Below, in pieces: positions 1-7,669 of a stretch of 64,000 bases of DNA. Every line of letters starts with the position of its first letter. Position 1 is the stretch's first letter. The stretch is from Candidatus Jettenia sp. (GTDB taxonomy: Bacteria; Planctomycetota; Brocadiia; Brocadiales; Brocadiaceae). The DNA lies in the NCBI GenBank assembly GCA_021650895.1, contig CP091278.1, positions 1,579,659 to 1,643,658 on the forward strand. The letters are read 5' to 3'. A program made the translations under genes and the position numbers. Below the pieces are notes generated by a model that was not told the origin of the DNA, did not search any database, and was given only the letters and a program-made list of their open reading frames with translations.

Positions 1-263
1 TTGTATTCGTCTTTATCTTCGGGGTCTGCCCCAGCGTATTCACCCTTGCCGTTTTTCAGCCTGGTATGCAAGTCTTCAAAGGCGTCGGAAATATATCTCA
101 AGAAAATCAGACCGAGCACAATGTGTTTATATTCTGCTGCGTCAATATTCTTACGGAGCTTATCTGCCGCCTTCCAAAGCTGCTTTTCAATCGGTTCCCC
201 GCCTGTGCGTTGCACGCGGACAGGTTCTTTTGTGCTATTCTCTTTAATCTTTGCCATCTTCAT
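1..263 (-). CDS. hsdM: Type I restriction-modification DNA methyltransferase subunit M, N-terminal part (cut by window edge)
   Basis: Reading leftward from an ATG at 263 (a second in-frame ATG lies at 257), 87 codons stay open to the window edge. The peptide contains [16 protein letters not shown], then [19 protein letters not shown]. This is the characteristic helical N-terminal domain (HsdM_N) of type I methyltransferases, which make N6-adenine methylation and partner HsdS and HsdR. The SAM-binding and NPPF catalytic motifs lie beyond the window. There is no strong ribosome site (only CTGGAA before 263). The gene starts about 60 nt after the attC of the preceding integron cassette, so it is either the next cassette or the chromosomal gene that borders the cassette array. 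Confidence 0.88.
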   Translation of the reverse strand, partial: MKMAKIKENSTKEPVRVQRTGGEPIEKQLWKAADKLRKNIDAAEYKHIVLGLIFLRYISDAFEDLHTRLKNGKGEYAGADPEDKDEY

Positions 264-316
264 TTCCAGTTAGTTATTCACTTCTCTCTTGCGCAGAGGT
301 ATTGTTTTATTTATAG

Positions 317-385
317 AGCTAACGACGCGTTGAGGGCACCCGGCAGCGCAGCTGACAGGCGCTTCGCTCGAACGCGGGGTTAGGC
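317..385 (-). other. attC recombination site of the orphan-protein cassette
   Basis: On the minus strand the 69 bp start with GCCTAAC (fits the R'' consensus RYYYAAC) and end with GTTAGCT (R'-like). The interior folds back on itself: CGCGTT pairs with AACGCG, CTC with GAG, and AGCGC with GCGCT, with unpaired bases as in real attC sites. The first core overlaps the TAA stop of the upstream cassette gene, a common layout in cassettes. Confidence 0.8.
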
Positions 386-797
386 ATCATATGCCCAAGG
401 GTCGTCTTTATCTTCATTGACACCGCAGATCTTGATTTCATCAGGCAGCGCCCAACCTCTCGAAAATTCTCGAGCCTTTTGCCACGATTCGAGCCGCGCA
501 GCGAGCAAGGCGATAGCCTCTTCATAAGAATGCGTTTCCTCGTCGAGAACTTCTTTCTCAGTGAAGTGACATCTGACGGTGCCATAATCAGTACGTTGCC
601 AATATGGGCAAAGCACTTCTTTGAAACCTGGTCGGTACGAGAATTCTCGAAGGTCTTTACCGAAGCGCATTAGATCATCGACAAGTATTTCGCCTTCGCG
701 CAGTGGGTAAATACGGTAGCAAAACTCACCAGGTGGAATTCTTAAGGGATCTTTATCCATCAGCGTCACTACACACGTACGTTTCTATGATGCCTAA
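323..797 (-). mobile_element. Integron gene cassette (orphan protein plus attC)
   Basis: The cassette is 475 bp, defined by G^TTRRRY cleavage at both attC sites. Its 5' end reads TTAGGC and its own attC begins GCCTAAC, so the excised circle would rebuild GTTAGGC, the exact complement of GCCTAAC. That match is expected only if the borders are right. The gene has essentially no ribosome site, which is also common for cassettes. Confidence 0.78.
380..760 (-). CDS. Integron cassette protein of unknown function
   Basis: I do not recognise this 126-residue protein, counted from ATG 760 (a GTG at 769 would add three residues). It is soluble, has no signal peptide or membrane segment, and is rich in charged and aromatic residues. 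Visible stretches are PGEFCYRIYPLREGE near the start and EIKICGVNEDKDDPWAYDA at the end. The stop codon overlaps the first core of the following attC. No Shine-Dalgarno sequence precedes the start, so translation may depend on the upstream cassette. Cassette proteins are often orphans; an immunity or stress role would be pure guesswork. Confidence 0.7.
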   Translation of the reverse strand: MDKDPLRIPPGEFCYRIYPLREGEILVDDLMRFGKDLREFSYRPGFKEVLCPYWQRTDYGTVRCHFTEKEVLDEETHSYEEAIALLAARLESWQKAREFSRGWALPDEIKICGVNEDKDDPWAYDA

Positions 798-853
798 CGA
801 AAGCATCAGCGGCACGACGCCTTTTTCGTGTCCGCTGAATGCTCCGGTTAGCC
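792..853 (-). other. attC recombination site of the CPCC-protein cassette
   Basis: On the minus strand the 62 bp run from GGCTAAC to GTTAGGC (R' fits GTTRRRY). The arms AGCATTCAGCGGACACGA and TCGTGCCGCTGATGCT pair along their length, with two extrahelical bases on one arm only. That is the asymmetric hairpin integron integrases recognise in single-stranded attC. A short AAAAGGCG loop closes it. Confidence 0.85.
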
Positions 854-1380
854 GGTGCTACGGCACCGACTTCCATTGTTTTTCAATCAATTCCCACTGC
901 TTCTCGATGTCTCTTGCTTCCTGCAAATCCATTAGTCCATCATATAAGCTGCACAAGATTCTCTTCTCCCGCTGGGCCGCTTCGGAAAATAGGCGTTCTT
1001 GATTGGTGGGAGAGAAATCTTTAGCCTCGTCATTGGACCAGACGCAATAAGTGTCTCTAAAATTCCTTCTTGCTTCGGAAAGACTGTGGTCGTTCGGTCC
1101 TCCGTTAGGTTGATCGGCCCAAGGATCATCTTGACCGTCGTCCTCCCAGTGGCACAACGAGCAGTAGTCGTATCCATTCCGGTATCGCAAAGTTGGATAA
1201 CCACACGCCGGACAAACAGCGTTGCCTTTACTATGTGTTTCATGACGCTCGAAGAACATTCGCCGCTTTGCGAACGAGGATCCTCGAAGTGCCGCGGGCG
1301 GCTCCCAATCACTGAAGCATTGCCTTGGCTCGGATAGCCACCTAAACGCTTCGTCTTTCATATCTCTTCCATACGGCTAA
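798..1380 (-). mobile_element. Integron gene cassette (CPCC-family protein plus attC)
   Basis: The cassette is 583 bp. It begins TTAGCC just after a G at 1381 and its attC starts GGCTAAC, the exact complement of GTTAGCC. This self-match again fixes the cassette borders. It is the first cassette downstream of the putative attI region and the integrase remnant. Confidence 0.78.
858..1361 (-). CDS. Cys-rich CPCC family protein carried on an integron cassette
   Basis: This is a 167-residue protein. Residues about 50-95 read CPACGYPTL, YDYCSLCHWEDDGQDD, then NGGPNDHSLSEARRNF. This matches the small Cys-rich CPCC family, with four cysteines in two CxxC pairs likely to bind one metal ion. The function of the family is not known to me. 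The N-terminal 45 residues and the helical C-terminus (LMDLQEARDIEKQWELIEKQ) are outside the core domain. The start ATG at 1361 is preceded by GGAAGAG. The gene fills the cassette and ends in TAG a few bases before attC. CPCC genes are small, mobile and often seen in cassette or toxin-immunity contexts, which fits here. Confidence 0.8.
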   Translation of the reverse strand: MKDEAFRWLSEPRQCFSDWEPPAALRGSSFAKRRMFFERHETHSKGNAVCPACGYPTLRYRNGYDYCSLCHWEDDGQDDPWADQPNGGPNDHSLSEARRNFRDTYCVWSNDEAKDFSPTNQERLFSEAAQREKRILCSLYDGLMDLQEARDIEKQWELIEKQWKSVP

Positions 1381-1554
1381 CATTAATTAGATTGATCCGC
1401 ATAATATGCAAATTCAGGTTTTTTGTCTATATAACATGCCTTTAATATGGTAAATACTATCGTGATAATTACTTTAGACACTGTCACTTATATCTCTTTG
1501 GACTTTTTATCATGTCTTCTTATACGGATCAGCATAAAATCCTCTTGTTCCATT
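1381..1554 (-). other. Putative attI region between integrase remnant and first cassette
   Basis: These 174 non-coding bp lie between the integrase stop codon and the GTTAGCC junction where the first cassette begins. In a reversed integron this is where attI must lie. I see no second attC hairpin, so the cassette at 798-1380 is probably the first in the array. No direct repeats diagnostic of an attI could be assigned. Confidence 0.4.
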
Positions 1555-1698
1555 TCAAGGCTTATCTAACAGGCTATAAGCTCCTGTCGATCCGCGATTA
1601 AGGATATGGGTATAGATCATCGTCGTTTTTACATCGCTATGGTTCATGAGTTCCTGAACGGTTCGAATATCATAGCTACCTTCCAACAGAATGGTGTA
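1555..1698 (-). pseudogene. intI: Integron integrase, C-terminal remnant
   Basis: Minus-strand reading gives [20 protein letters not shown], then [19 protein letters not shown] and stop TGA at 1555-1557. This is the end of an integron-type tyrosine recombinase: the NHSD histidine and the IYTH catalytic tyrosine are both present. Upstream of about 1698 the homology stops abruptly. The HxLRH motif and the rest of the enzyme (about 290 residues) are missing, so the gene is a decayed stump. It points toward the cassettes and in the same direction as them, unlike the divergent layout of class 1 integrons. Confidence 0.82.
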
Positions 1699-2414
1699 AA
1701 GATAAAGAATGCATTTGTCATAGGCACAAATAAATACTGCATTTGATGTGTAATATCAAGGAAATTTTTAGGGAATGGAGATGACAAGAAAGAAGAAAAT
1801 AGTGTTCGGGAGTGCAGATTTTTGTAGCAGTTCAGACGATCGGGTTTGTAGGGCAACCCTTCAGGATTGCTCATGGGCAAGGCTAAAGCCTCGCCCTACA
1901 TCGACTCCATTTTTTCATGAGTCGCTGCTAAAGACAGCTTAATTTAACATAATGATAGTAAAAGAATAACAACAGAGCATTTCTCCTTAAGTTATCTATA
2001 GCTATTTTAAAAAGCTTTGCTGTTTTCATGTTTTTCCTCCCTTGTAGTATATACCATAAATATATACTGCATATGCATGATTTATAAGGACAAAAGTAGT
2101 TTTATAGGGATGAAAGTGTTTTTTCTGTCTTGTCTTTTATTATTACTGACATTCAAGAGGTTTTCACGTATGATTGATGCAGAGATTTTGACGGGGTAGG
2201 AGCAAGGCGTGCCTTCCCCATACTACTACATTGTCAACAGGGTTTTCATAATAAATCCTGTGGTGGTATCTGATAAACAATACCCGGGCTGTTTCAGTCT
2301 TGCAAGTTGCACAACACCATTGAATTCCTGGGGTGTAGAGACTGAAATTTAAGATTTTTTGGGTGGATAATAAAGAAAGCTAAGCACAATGTCAGATTCT
2401 AAAAGAGAGCAACC
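1699..2414. other. Intergenic region without recognisable gene
   Basis: I see no credible gene here. It holds a REPIN-like element (1848-1899) and, at 2292-2347, a possible structured segment in which TTTCAGTCT pairs with AGACTGAAA around a second stem ACACC/GGTGT, followed by a T-rich stretch. The structure could be a terminator-like or 5' UTR element of the next gene; this is weak. The sharp end of integrase homology near 1698 puts a deletion or insertion breakpoint at the right border of the integron. Confidence 0.5.
1848..1899 (-). repeat. REPIN-like element (two different hairpins with GTAGGGC ends)
   Basis: The sequence begins GTAGGGCAACCC and ends AGCCTCGCCCTAC, so the ends are inverted repeats. 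The inner half carries GGCAAGGCTAAAGCC. It is the inverse orientation of the copies at 6555, 14124 and 20139. Confidence 0.7.
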
Positions 2415-3026
2415 ATGTTAAACCACAAACCATTTATCGTTGTAGGTGTGGACCTTGCGGGATCCCCGCGCCGTCCAACAGGTGTGTGCGTTCTGTATGG
2501 GATGAAAGCACAGACATACATTGCATTCACAGATGAGGAAATACTGAACCCGATACACCAGACACAGCCCGACATCGTTCCAATTGACGCACCGCTTAGT
2601 TTACCCAAAGGACGAAAGACAATCCATGACCGATCTGGTGAGCATCTTCGCGATTGCGATCGTGAACTACAAAAACGCGGTATTCGGTTCTTTCCTGTTA
2701 CGCTTGGTCCAATGAGAATGCTAACGGAACGTGGCATTGCGCTCAAAGGGAAGATTGAAGAGATGGGCTATCGTGCAGTTGAGTGTTACCCTGGCGGAGC
2801 ACAGGATGTATGGGGTATTCCTCGTCAGCGCCGAGATATTAAAGGACTTTGGAGGGGATTAAAGAAGTTAGGAGTGAGAGGGTTGACAGAGACGATGACA
2901 GGCGATGAACTAGACGCAGTAACAGCAGCCCTGGTTGGCCGATGGTTTCTGTTGGGTAAGGGAGAAATGCTTGGGAGTGAGGAAGGAATTGTTATGCCAT
3001 CTGATAACCGAAAATCAAAAACTTGA
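2415..3026 (+). CDS. DUF429 domain protein (predicted RNase H-fold nuclease)
   Basis: This 203-residue soluble protein opens with the family signature VVGVDLAGSPRRPTG. It continues with DIVPIDAPLSLPKG, a Cys/Asp-containing stretch RDCDRELQKRGIRFFP, then ECYPGGAQ and, near the end, TGDELDAVTAALVG. The conserved acidic positions (GVDLAG, IDAP, DELDA) are those of the DUF429 family, which is predicted to have an RNase H-like fold; the substrate is unknown. The length is near normal, although the C-terminal tail after GRWFL differs. The ATG at 2415 follows a modest AGAGAG site. It stands alone on the plus strand after a long gene-poor stretch. Confidence 0.82.
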   Translation: MLNHKPFIVVGVDLAGSPRRPTGVCVLYGMKAQTYIAFTDEEILNPIHQTQPDIVPIDAPLSLPKGRKTIHDRSGEHLRDCDRELQKRGIRFFPVTLGPMRMLTERGIALKGKIEEMGYRAVECYPGGAQDVWGIPRQRRDIKGLWRGLKKLGVRGLTETMTGDELDAVTAALVGRWFLLGKGEMLGSEEGIVMPSDNRKSKT

Positions 3027-3209
3027 TCACGAATTCTAACAAATCAATGGAGTTGAGACCGTCATTAGTTTAGCCAGGCAGGGTAATAACACCGCTTACC
3101 AAAGATCAGGCAATCGGGGTGGTTCTGGATGAAAGGCATGTCCTTGTGAAAATTGAGAAGTGCATGCATCTCTCTGCTAAATCTTAAAGAGAAAGGACCC
3201 GAAATAGAA

Positions 3210-3806
3210 ATGGTTCAGATTGATATACCAATAGCTTTTGCACTAGGGCAAATCTTTGCGGATGCTGCAAGGAAACAATTGCTGACGAGAAGGCCGGAAT
3301 ATTACTTTAGTGCATTAGCAAAGAATAATTTGTTTCACATATTCTTCTTTAGCTGGATACCTGTTTATTTTTTAGTGAATTACTTTGGCTGGGAGACTAC
3401 GCATATGTGGTGGCACAAGGATGTTGTTACTGATTATCCTTTCTTCCTGCCTGTCTTCCTCATTGCGTTCTTTTTCGCTGCAAATAGTGGGTTCTGGCTG
3501 TCGACGTTCCTGATAAGAAAGGGGAAATTCCTTTTCGTAAGGGCGAGTTATGCCAGTATTTTCCTGTATTCATTTCTCTGGGTTTTTGGCCTTTGGAAAC
3601 GGACAAGTTATCTCGGTTCATATAAAGAGTGGGCACAGGGAACAGCTAAAAGGGCGTGGGACGCTTCAGGTGGGGAACCCTTTCTTTACATGCTTTTCTT
3701 CAGCATTATTCTATGGTTTGCAGCCCTTGTCTTTTTCATTATTATACTGCGGACTGAGGGAAAAAATCTGATACTTAAAGGAGATAAAAATAAAAGTACA
3801 GAATAG
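3210..3806 (+). CDS. Integral membrane protein of unknown function
   Basis: This 198-residue protein has no family I recognise. I chose ATG 3210 (MVQIDIPIAFALGQ), preceded by AAAGGA; an in-frame TTG at 3153 would add 19 unconvincing residues. Four hydrophobic spans are visible: LFHIFFFSWIPVYFLVNYF, FFLPVFLIAFFFAANSGFW, ASIFLYSFLWVFGL and FSIILWFAALVFFIIIL. The last is followed by a basic tail, so the C-terminus is probably cytoplasmic. The N-terminal region before the first span is amphipathic. It is co-directional with the DUF429 gene but about 180 nt away, so a shared operon is unproven. Confidence 0.65.
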   Translation: MVQIDIPIAFALGQIFADAARKQLLTRRPEYYFSALAKNNLFHIFFFSWIPVYFLVNYFGWETTHMWWHKDVVTDYPFFLPVFLIAFFFAANSGFWLSTFLIRKGKFLFVRASYASIFLYSFLWVFGLWKRTSYLGSYKEWAQGTAKRAWDASGGEPFLYMLFFSIILWFAALVFFIIILRTEGKNLILKGDKNKSTE

Positions 3807-3920
3807 CATTATTGCATTGAAATCACTATCTGTTCTTTATATAACGATAAAAGCCAGATAGGGTTGGACATCCTGCCAAAAGAGCCAATGGGGCCATCCA
3901 CCGGCCTTTGTATTTAAAAA

Positions 3921-6230
3921 TTATTTGTACATACCAGGCGAGGCACTTCCAGGAAGCAAGCCTTCCTCCGGGTCGATCTCACATATGCTGCCGAGGCAGG
4001 CAGATTCTTTTGCCCCTACCGTGGAATCTTCTCTTTCGTATATCACAATATGAGAAAAATCGATCACGGGAAGATTTTTACTCCGCATCCTGTATTCATC
4101 TTCGGTAATTTCTTCAAAAGGTGAAAGCTGATATACCGTTTTCGACTTTGGCAAGAACGATAGTCCGCCGAGTATATCCCAGTTTTTGTAAAGCCAATGT
4201 ACTGTCTCAATCCATTCATCTTCTGCTACGGAAACCGTGACAGAAGGATTGTGTTCGGTATAGTTCTCCTTGATTATTTTCCAATATTCAAGCTGGTCAA
4301 TGGCATTGAAATCTTTCCCTGTTATACTTCCCTCCGGGGATTGTACCGGAAATTCTAATACGTATGTTGTGGCCGTTGCCGCATCCTGCCCAACTTCCGG
4401 ATAGTATGGAAATTTTTGTTCTTTTAGCATCATGAACAATGGATCTGTTGCAGAAATACGGACCCTGCGGACATAATACCTGGCAAAACGCGGGTGCATC
4501 CCTGAGGCTGCGTCAACAAGTTGAGAAACAGTTCCAGAAGGTTTAACACAGGTTACTGCAGTAGATTCATTGATACCAAATCGCCTGGCGTAGATGCGGT
4601 TCGTTTCAACAGCATGATCTCTTAGCTTTGCTAAAATCTTTGGATCGCGTACTGCAGGAGAATCCCACTGCCCGGTAATAGAGACACCCAGAAGCCGTTC
4701 TTCTTCACAATTCTTTTTCCACTCCGGCGAGAGATAGGGAAAGTCTGTCAGCATGGATTGGTACGTGCCCAGTATCGAAGCGATCCTGATTTTTTCCCGT
4801 AATGTTGTTTCTGTATCATCCGGACGGGCAACTACCTCGCTCAGATTACAGAATTGCTTTGAGCGTAAGATAATCTCCCCGCACGGATTGATACCGCTTG
4901 TCATCCAGTACGGCTCGAATTTCTTCCATCGGCGGGCAGGGATTTGTTTCGGCAGGCCGATGCGATTAAACAGTCCGCGTTCACCAGTTCCAGCCATTGC
5001 CAGGGCAAGCCACTCTTTCAGTAAGTCGGTAGCTTTCGGTTTTACACTATAAACGGCTGAATTATTCGCCATTGCACGCTGCGGTTCGTTCATATAGAAA
5101 TAACCGCTTTTGGCCTGGCGCATGTCATCATCATCAAAATCCGATAAAGAAATCAGCGCAGAGCGGCGTACCCCCCCCATTTCTACCATCTCACCAATTT
5201 TGCAGATGATATCATGCACATCGATATTGCGCAAACGTCTACCCTGGACGCCAAGGATTTTCGCGCGTGCATAGTTCAGTAAGGACTGAAGTGGCCCCGG
5301 ACCAGAGCTGCGCCCACCCATCGTATACAAACGGGATCCAGCCGGTCTAACCTGTGAGTAATCAAATTGGATATCTTTCCCCTCATACCAGGCGTGCAAC
5401 CCGATTTTAAGCGCATTTGCCCAACCTTCCTTGCTATCCCCAACTACATAAACAGGAAGTAATTCTCCTCTCTGCCTCTGGATCATCGGTAGTTGTTGAA
5501 TATTCTGACTTTCAACAGAAAAGCCTACTCCAACGCCAGACATTAAAAGATACATGATTTCAGACAAATCATCGAGAAGTGAAGGAGCAATGAACGAGCA
5601 ATTGTATGCTGCAACATTATTCGTCCGGGCTGCTTTACCAGCAGACCATAAAAGCCGCATGGAAGGCATTACCTGTTGGTTCAGGATTGCCTGCCTGATT
5701 TCTTCACACTCCTGCGGCTTTAATCGGCTGCCCAGATATTCCTGCATGAAACGCAGGTATCTGTCCACGGTTTCTATCCATGTCTCACGCCTTCCTTCCT
5801 CATCGATCCAGCGCGAATATGTTCGGTAATAGATAAATTCAGCGAGGGTATTGGAAAAATACCTCTTACTTTCTGTCACAAGGTGTTTAACCCGATCAGG
5901 AATACTCAGGGTCTTTTTGCGGATTTCCGTCCGCTCATGCCGATACAGGATATAAGCCTTGGCTGTTTTAGGAAATTCGAGCAAGATCAGTGCCTCTTCG
6001 ACAAGATCCTGAATCTCCTCAACATGGGGAATATAAGCTGTCTGATAACGTCTGGTAAGTTCTGATATGACTTCATTTGAGACCCGCATGGGGTCTTTAC
6101 CCAGATCACCTTCTCTGCTTGCCTGCATGGCCCGGTAAACTGCGTTCGTAATACGTTTTTGATCGAACGGCACAACCCTTCCATCCCGTTTTCTGATATG
6201 AGTAAATTTGCTCTGCACTGAGTTGGACAT
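3921..6230 (-). CDS. nrdJ: Adenosylcobalamin-dependent (class II) ribonucleoside-triphosphate reductase
   Basis: This enzyme makes deoxyribonucleotides with a B12-generated radical, so it works with or without oxygen. The first 100 residues form an ATP-cone regulatory domain (FTHIRKRDGRVVPFDQKRI), which usually binds ATP/dATP to set activity. The barrel follows, with NVAAYNCSF (first active cysteine), the SGVGVGFSVE loop, NPCGEI (catalytic cysteine region) and VKPSGTVSQ. The C-terminal CLGSIC may be the reducible pair. It is full length at about 769 residues. ATG 6230 has GAGGG upstream; the GTG at 6242 is less likely. No nrdR or other nrd gene is nearby, so it appears monocistronic. Confidence 0.93.
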   Translation of the reverse strand: MSNSVQSKFTHIRKRDGRVVPFDQKRITNAVYRAMQASREGDLGKDPMRVSNEVISELTRRYQTAYIPHVEEIQDLVEEALILLEFPKTAKAYILYRHERTEIRKKTLSIPDRVKHLVTESKRYFSNTLAEFIYYRTYSRWIDEEGRRETWIETVDRYLRFMQEYLGSRLKPQECEEIRQAILNQQVMPSMRLLWSAGKAARTNNVAAYNCSFIAPSLLDDLSEIMYLLMSGVGVGFSVESQNIQQLPMIQRQRGELLPVYVVGDSKEGWANALKIGLHAWYEGKDIQFDYSQVRPAGSRLYTMGGRSSGPGPLQSLLNYARAKILGVQGRRLRNIDVHDIICKIGEMVEMGGVRRSALISLSDFDDDDMRQAKSGYFYMNEPQRAMANNSAVYSVKPKATDLLKEWLALAMAGTGERGLFNRIGLPKQIPARRWKKFEPYWMTSGINPCGEIILRSKQFCNLSEVVARPDDTETTLREKIRIASILGTYQSMLTDFPYLSPEWKKNCEEERLLGVSITGQWDSPAVRDPKILAKLRDHAVETNRIYARRFGINESTAVTCVKPSGTVSQLVDAASGMHPRFARYYVRRVRISATDPLFMMLKEQKFPYYPEVGQDAATATTYVLEFPVQSPEGSITGKDFNAIDQLEYWKIIKENYTEHNPSVTVSVAEDEWIETVHWLYKNWDILGGLSFLPKSKTVYQLSPFEEITEDEYRMRSKNLPVIDFSHIVIYEREDSTVGAKESACLGSICEIDPEEGLLPGSASPGMYK

Positions 6231-6554
6231 AGTTGCCCTCACGAAAGAACTGAAACTGAAGTTGAAGTGAACAGTAACGTGAAGTCAATTTTATCTCAAT
6301 TTAAAGAGAAAAGAAATAGTATTATCTGACATGCCAGAGGTTTTCATGGGTATCTATAGATGGTAATTGATTTTTGGGGAGATTACATGAATTTCCCCAG
6401 TAAAAACCTTTAGAAAGAAAAGAAGAAGGTATGCCGGGGAGTGATGCTTTTGAAATGCTTGCTACCAGGAGACGGGATCATCCGGTAGTATTTAAGGGAT
6501 GAAACCGGACATTATTAAATTAGGTATTTGGCTACTTTTGTTTTTAATCAAAAC

Positions 6555-6628
6555 GTAGGGCAAGGCTTCAGCCTTGCTTCCCTGCATGAATGTACATGGG
6601 GGAGAACAACCCGAAAGGGTTGCCCTAC
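6555..6628 (+). repeat. REPIN-like element
   Basis: The ends are GTAGGGCAA and TTGCCCTAC. The left hairpin is GGCAAGGCTTCAGCCTTGC and the right hairpin AACCCGAAAGGGTT. It is nearly identical to the copies at 14124-14198 and 20139-20212, including the downstream AGAATTGAA. Confidence 0.8.
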
Positions 6629-6684
6629 AGAATTGAATTTCTTATACATTAAATTAGGCCTTCGTTCTGGATCGTGCAGAGCAA

Positions 6685-6705
6685 GGGCGAACACAAGGTT
6701 CGCCC
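6685..6705. repeat. REP-type single hairpin
   Basis: A perfect stem GGGCGAAC/GTTCGCCC with loop ACAAG is followed by CCTAC. It has the same general design as the REPIN halves but a different stem. Confidence 0.55.
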
Positions 6706-6739
6706 CTACAAAAGAACATTGAAATTCCTATACATTACA

Positions 6740-7000
6740 TTAGGTTAGGTTTTAAAAGGCAAAACCCAACGACTGTTCTTTTTTACCCAGCCTTCAACCC
6801 CCCCTGGATATGGGACTAAGGGGTGGGTTCTCTCCCGATTTACCCACCCCTCAATCCCCTCCCGAGAGGGGACTTTTTATTCCCCTCCTGGGAGGGATTA
6901 GGGGTATATGCATCAAGCTAACATGTGTAAACGGTGAAGAATAACATAATCCCCCTTGATCCCCCTTTAGAAAAGGGGGAAATGTTTGATATTGTTGATC
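6740..7000. repeat. Long dispersed repeat, left part (copy 1)
   Basis: This stretch runs from AACCCAACGACTGTTC through ACCCACCCCTCAATCCCC, GTATATGCATCAAGC and CCCCCTTGATCCCCC. It is repeated, with small changes, at 13640-13875. The inner GAGAGGGG/CCCCTC stretches can pair. Confidence 0.75.
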
Positions 7001-7374
7001 AGGCAAACTTTTCTCAAGAGAAAATCTTTCTTTCCCCTCTTTCCTAAACTTATTCTCCTTTCCTCCCTTTTCTAAACTTATCCTTCTTTCCCCCCCCTTT
7101 AGAAAACTTATCCTTACCCACAAGTTAGGTAGGGAGCGAAGGTAGAAGCAAGGTAAACCACGAAGTACACGAAGAAAGAAGAACGTAGAGACGCAAGATT
7201 TTGCGCCTTTACAATTGAGGTAGGGGTGTGTTGCTTCGCCTCAAGAAGGGATCGATCATAAAAAGAATTTATTGAGATTTGGAACTCTCTTATTCTTCGT
7301 GTACTTCGTGCTCTTTGTGGTATTTAAAGATGTGGGTAAGGATAAGCTTTTTTAAAGGGGGGTTGGGGGGGATT

Positions 7375-7610
7375 AGAGGGGAACATGAACACACCTTGCT
7401 CTTTTCCCAGAGGGATACCTCTTTTTTATGGAACACGATTCTTAGCTTGATGCATAGGAGATTAGGGATGGGTTCATTCCCCTGGAGAGACGCAACATTT
7501 TGCGTCTCTACTTCTTTCACAACATCTTACGTCTCTTCAATTGGGGTAGGGGTGGGTTAACGGCACAATAAAAAACTTTGAATTTCCTTAACATTAAATT
7601 ATACATGAAT
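7375..7610. repeat. Long dispersed repeat, right part (copy 1)
   Basis: This part runs from GGGGAACATGAACACACC through CTTAGCTTGATGCATA and a GAGACGCAACATTTTGCGTCTC hairpin (7487-7511), here given by its arms GAGACGCAA and TTGCGTCTC, to AAAAAACTTTGAATTTCC. It matches 13908-14090. In copy 1 the two parts are separated by about 370 bp of other short repeats; in copy 2 they are nearly contiguous. Confidence 0.7.
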
Positions 7611-7669
7611 AAACAAAGTTTGCTCATACCACCTTAAAACATACTTAATTAAAATGAAAACTCCTCAAT

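Larger units (their letters stand above)
6243..7669. other. Repeat-rich intergenic region, no gene
   Basis: No stretch of these 1.4 kb has credible coding features; the open frames present simply read through repeats. It holds a local inverted structure (AGGTTTT at about 6343 with AAAACCT at about 6405, enclosing GGGGA/TCCCC), a REPIN at 6555-6628, a REP hairpin at 6685-6705, two parts of the long composite repeat, several C- or G-rich runs, and degenerate CGAAGTACACGAAG-type short repeats near 7160 and 7300. Confidence 0.7.

Noticed and set aside
1644-1880. 78-codon minus-strand frame over the integrase stump
   Set aside because: It is the wrong frame; the integrase homology with catalytic His and Tyr lies in the neighbouring frame of the same strand.
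2292-2347. Nested stems TTTCAGTCT/AGACTGAAA and ACACC/GGTGT as a riboswitch or small RNA
   Set aside because: It matches no class I know and could arise by chance in 700 bp of spacer; mentioned only in the intergenic note.
6455-6490. ACCAGGAGACGGG looks like a B12-riboswitch box near nrdJ
   Set aside because: It is on the strand opposite to nrdJ, no gene follows on its own strand, and the other conserved parts of a cobalamin riboswitch are not visible.
6851-7560. Open frames of 76-93 codons in the repeat block
   Set aside because: They read through C/G-rich and short tandem repeats and resemble frames in the second repeat copy; composition is not protein-like.
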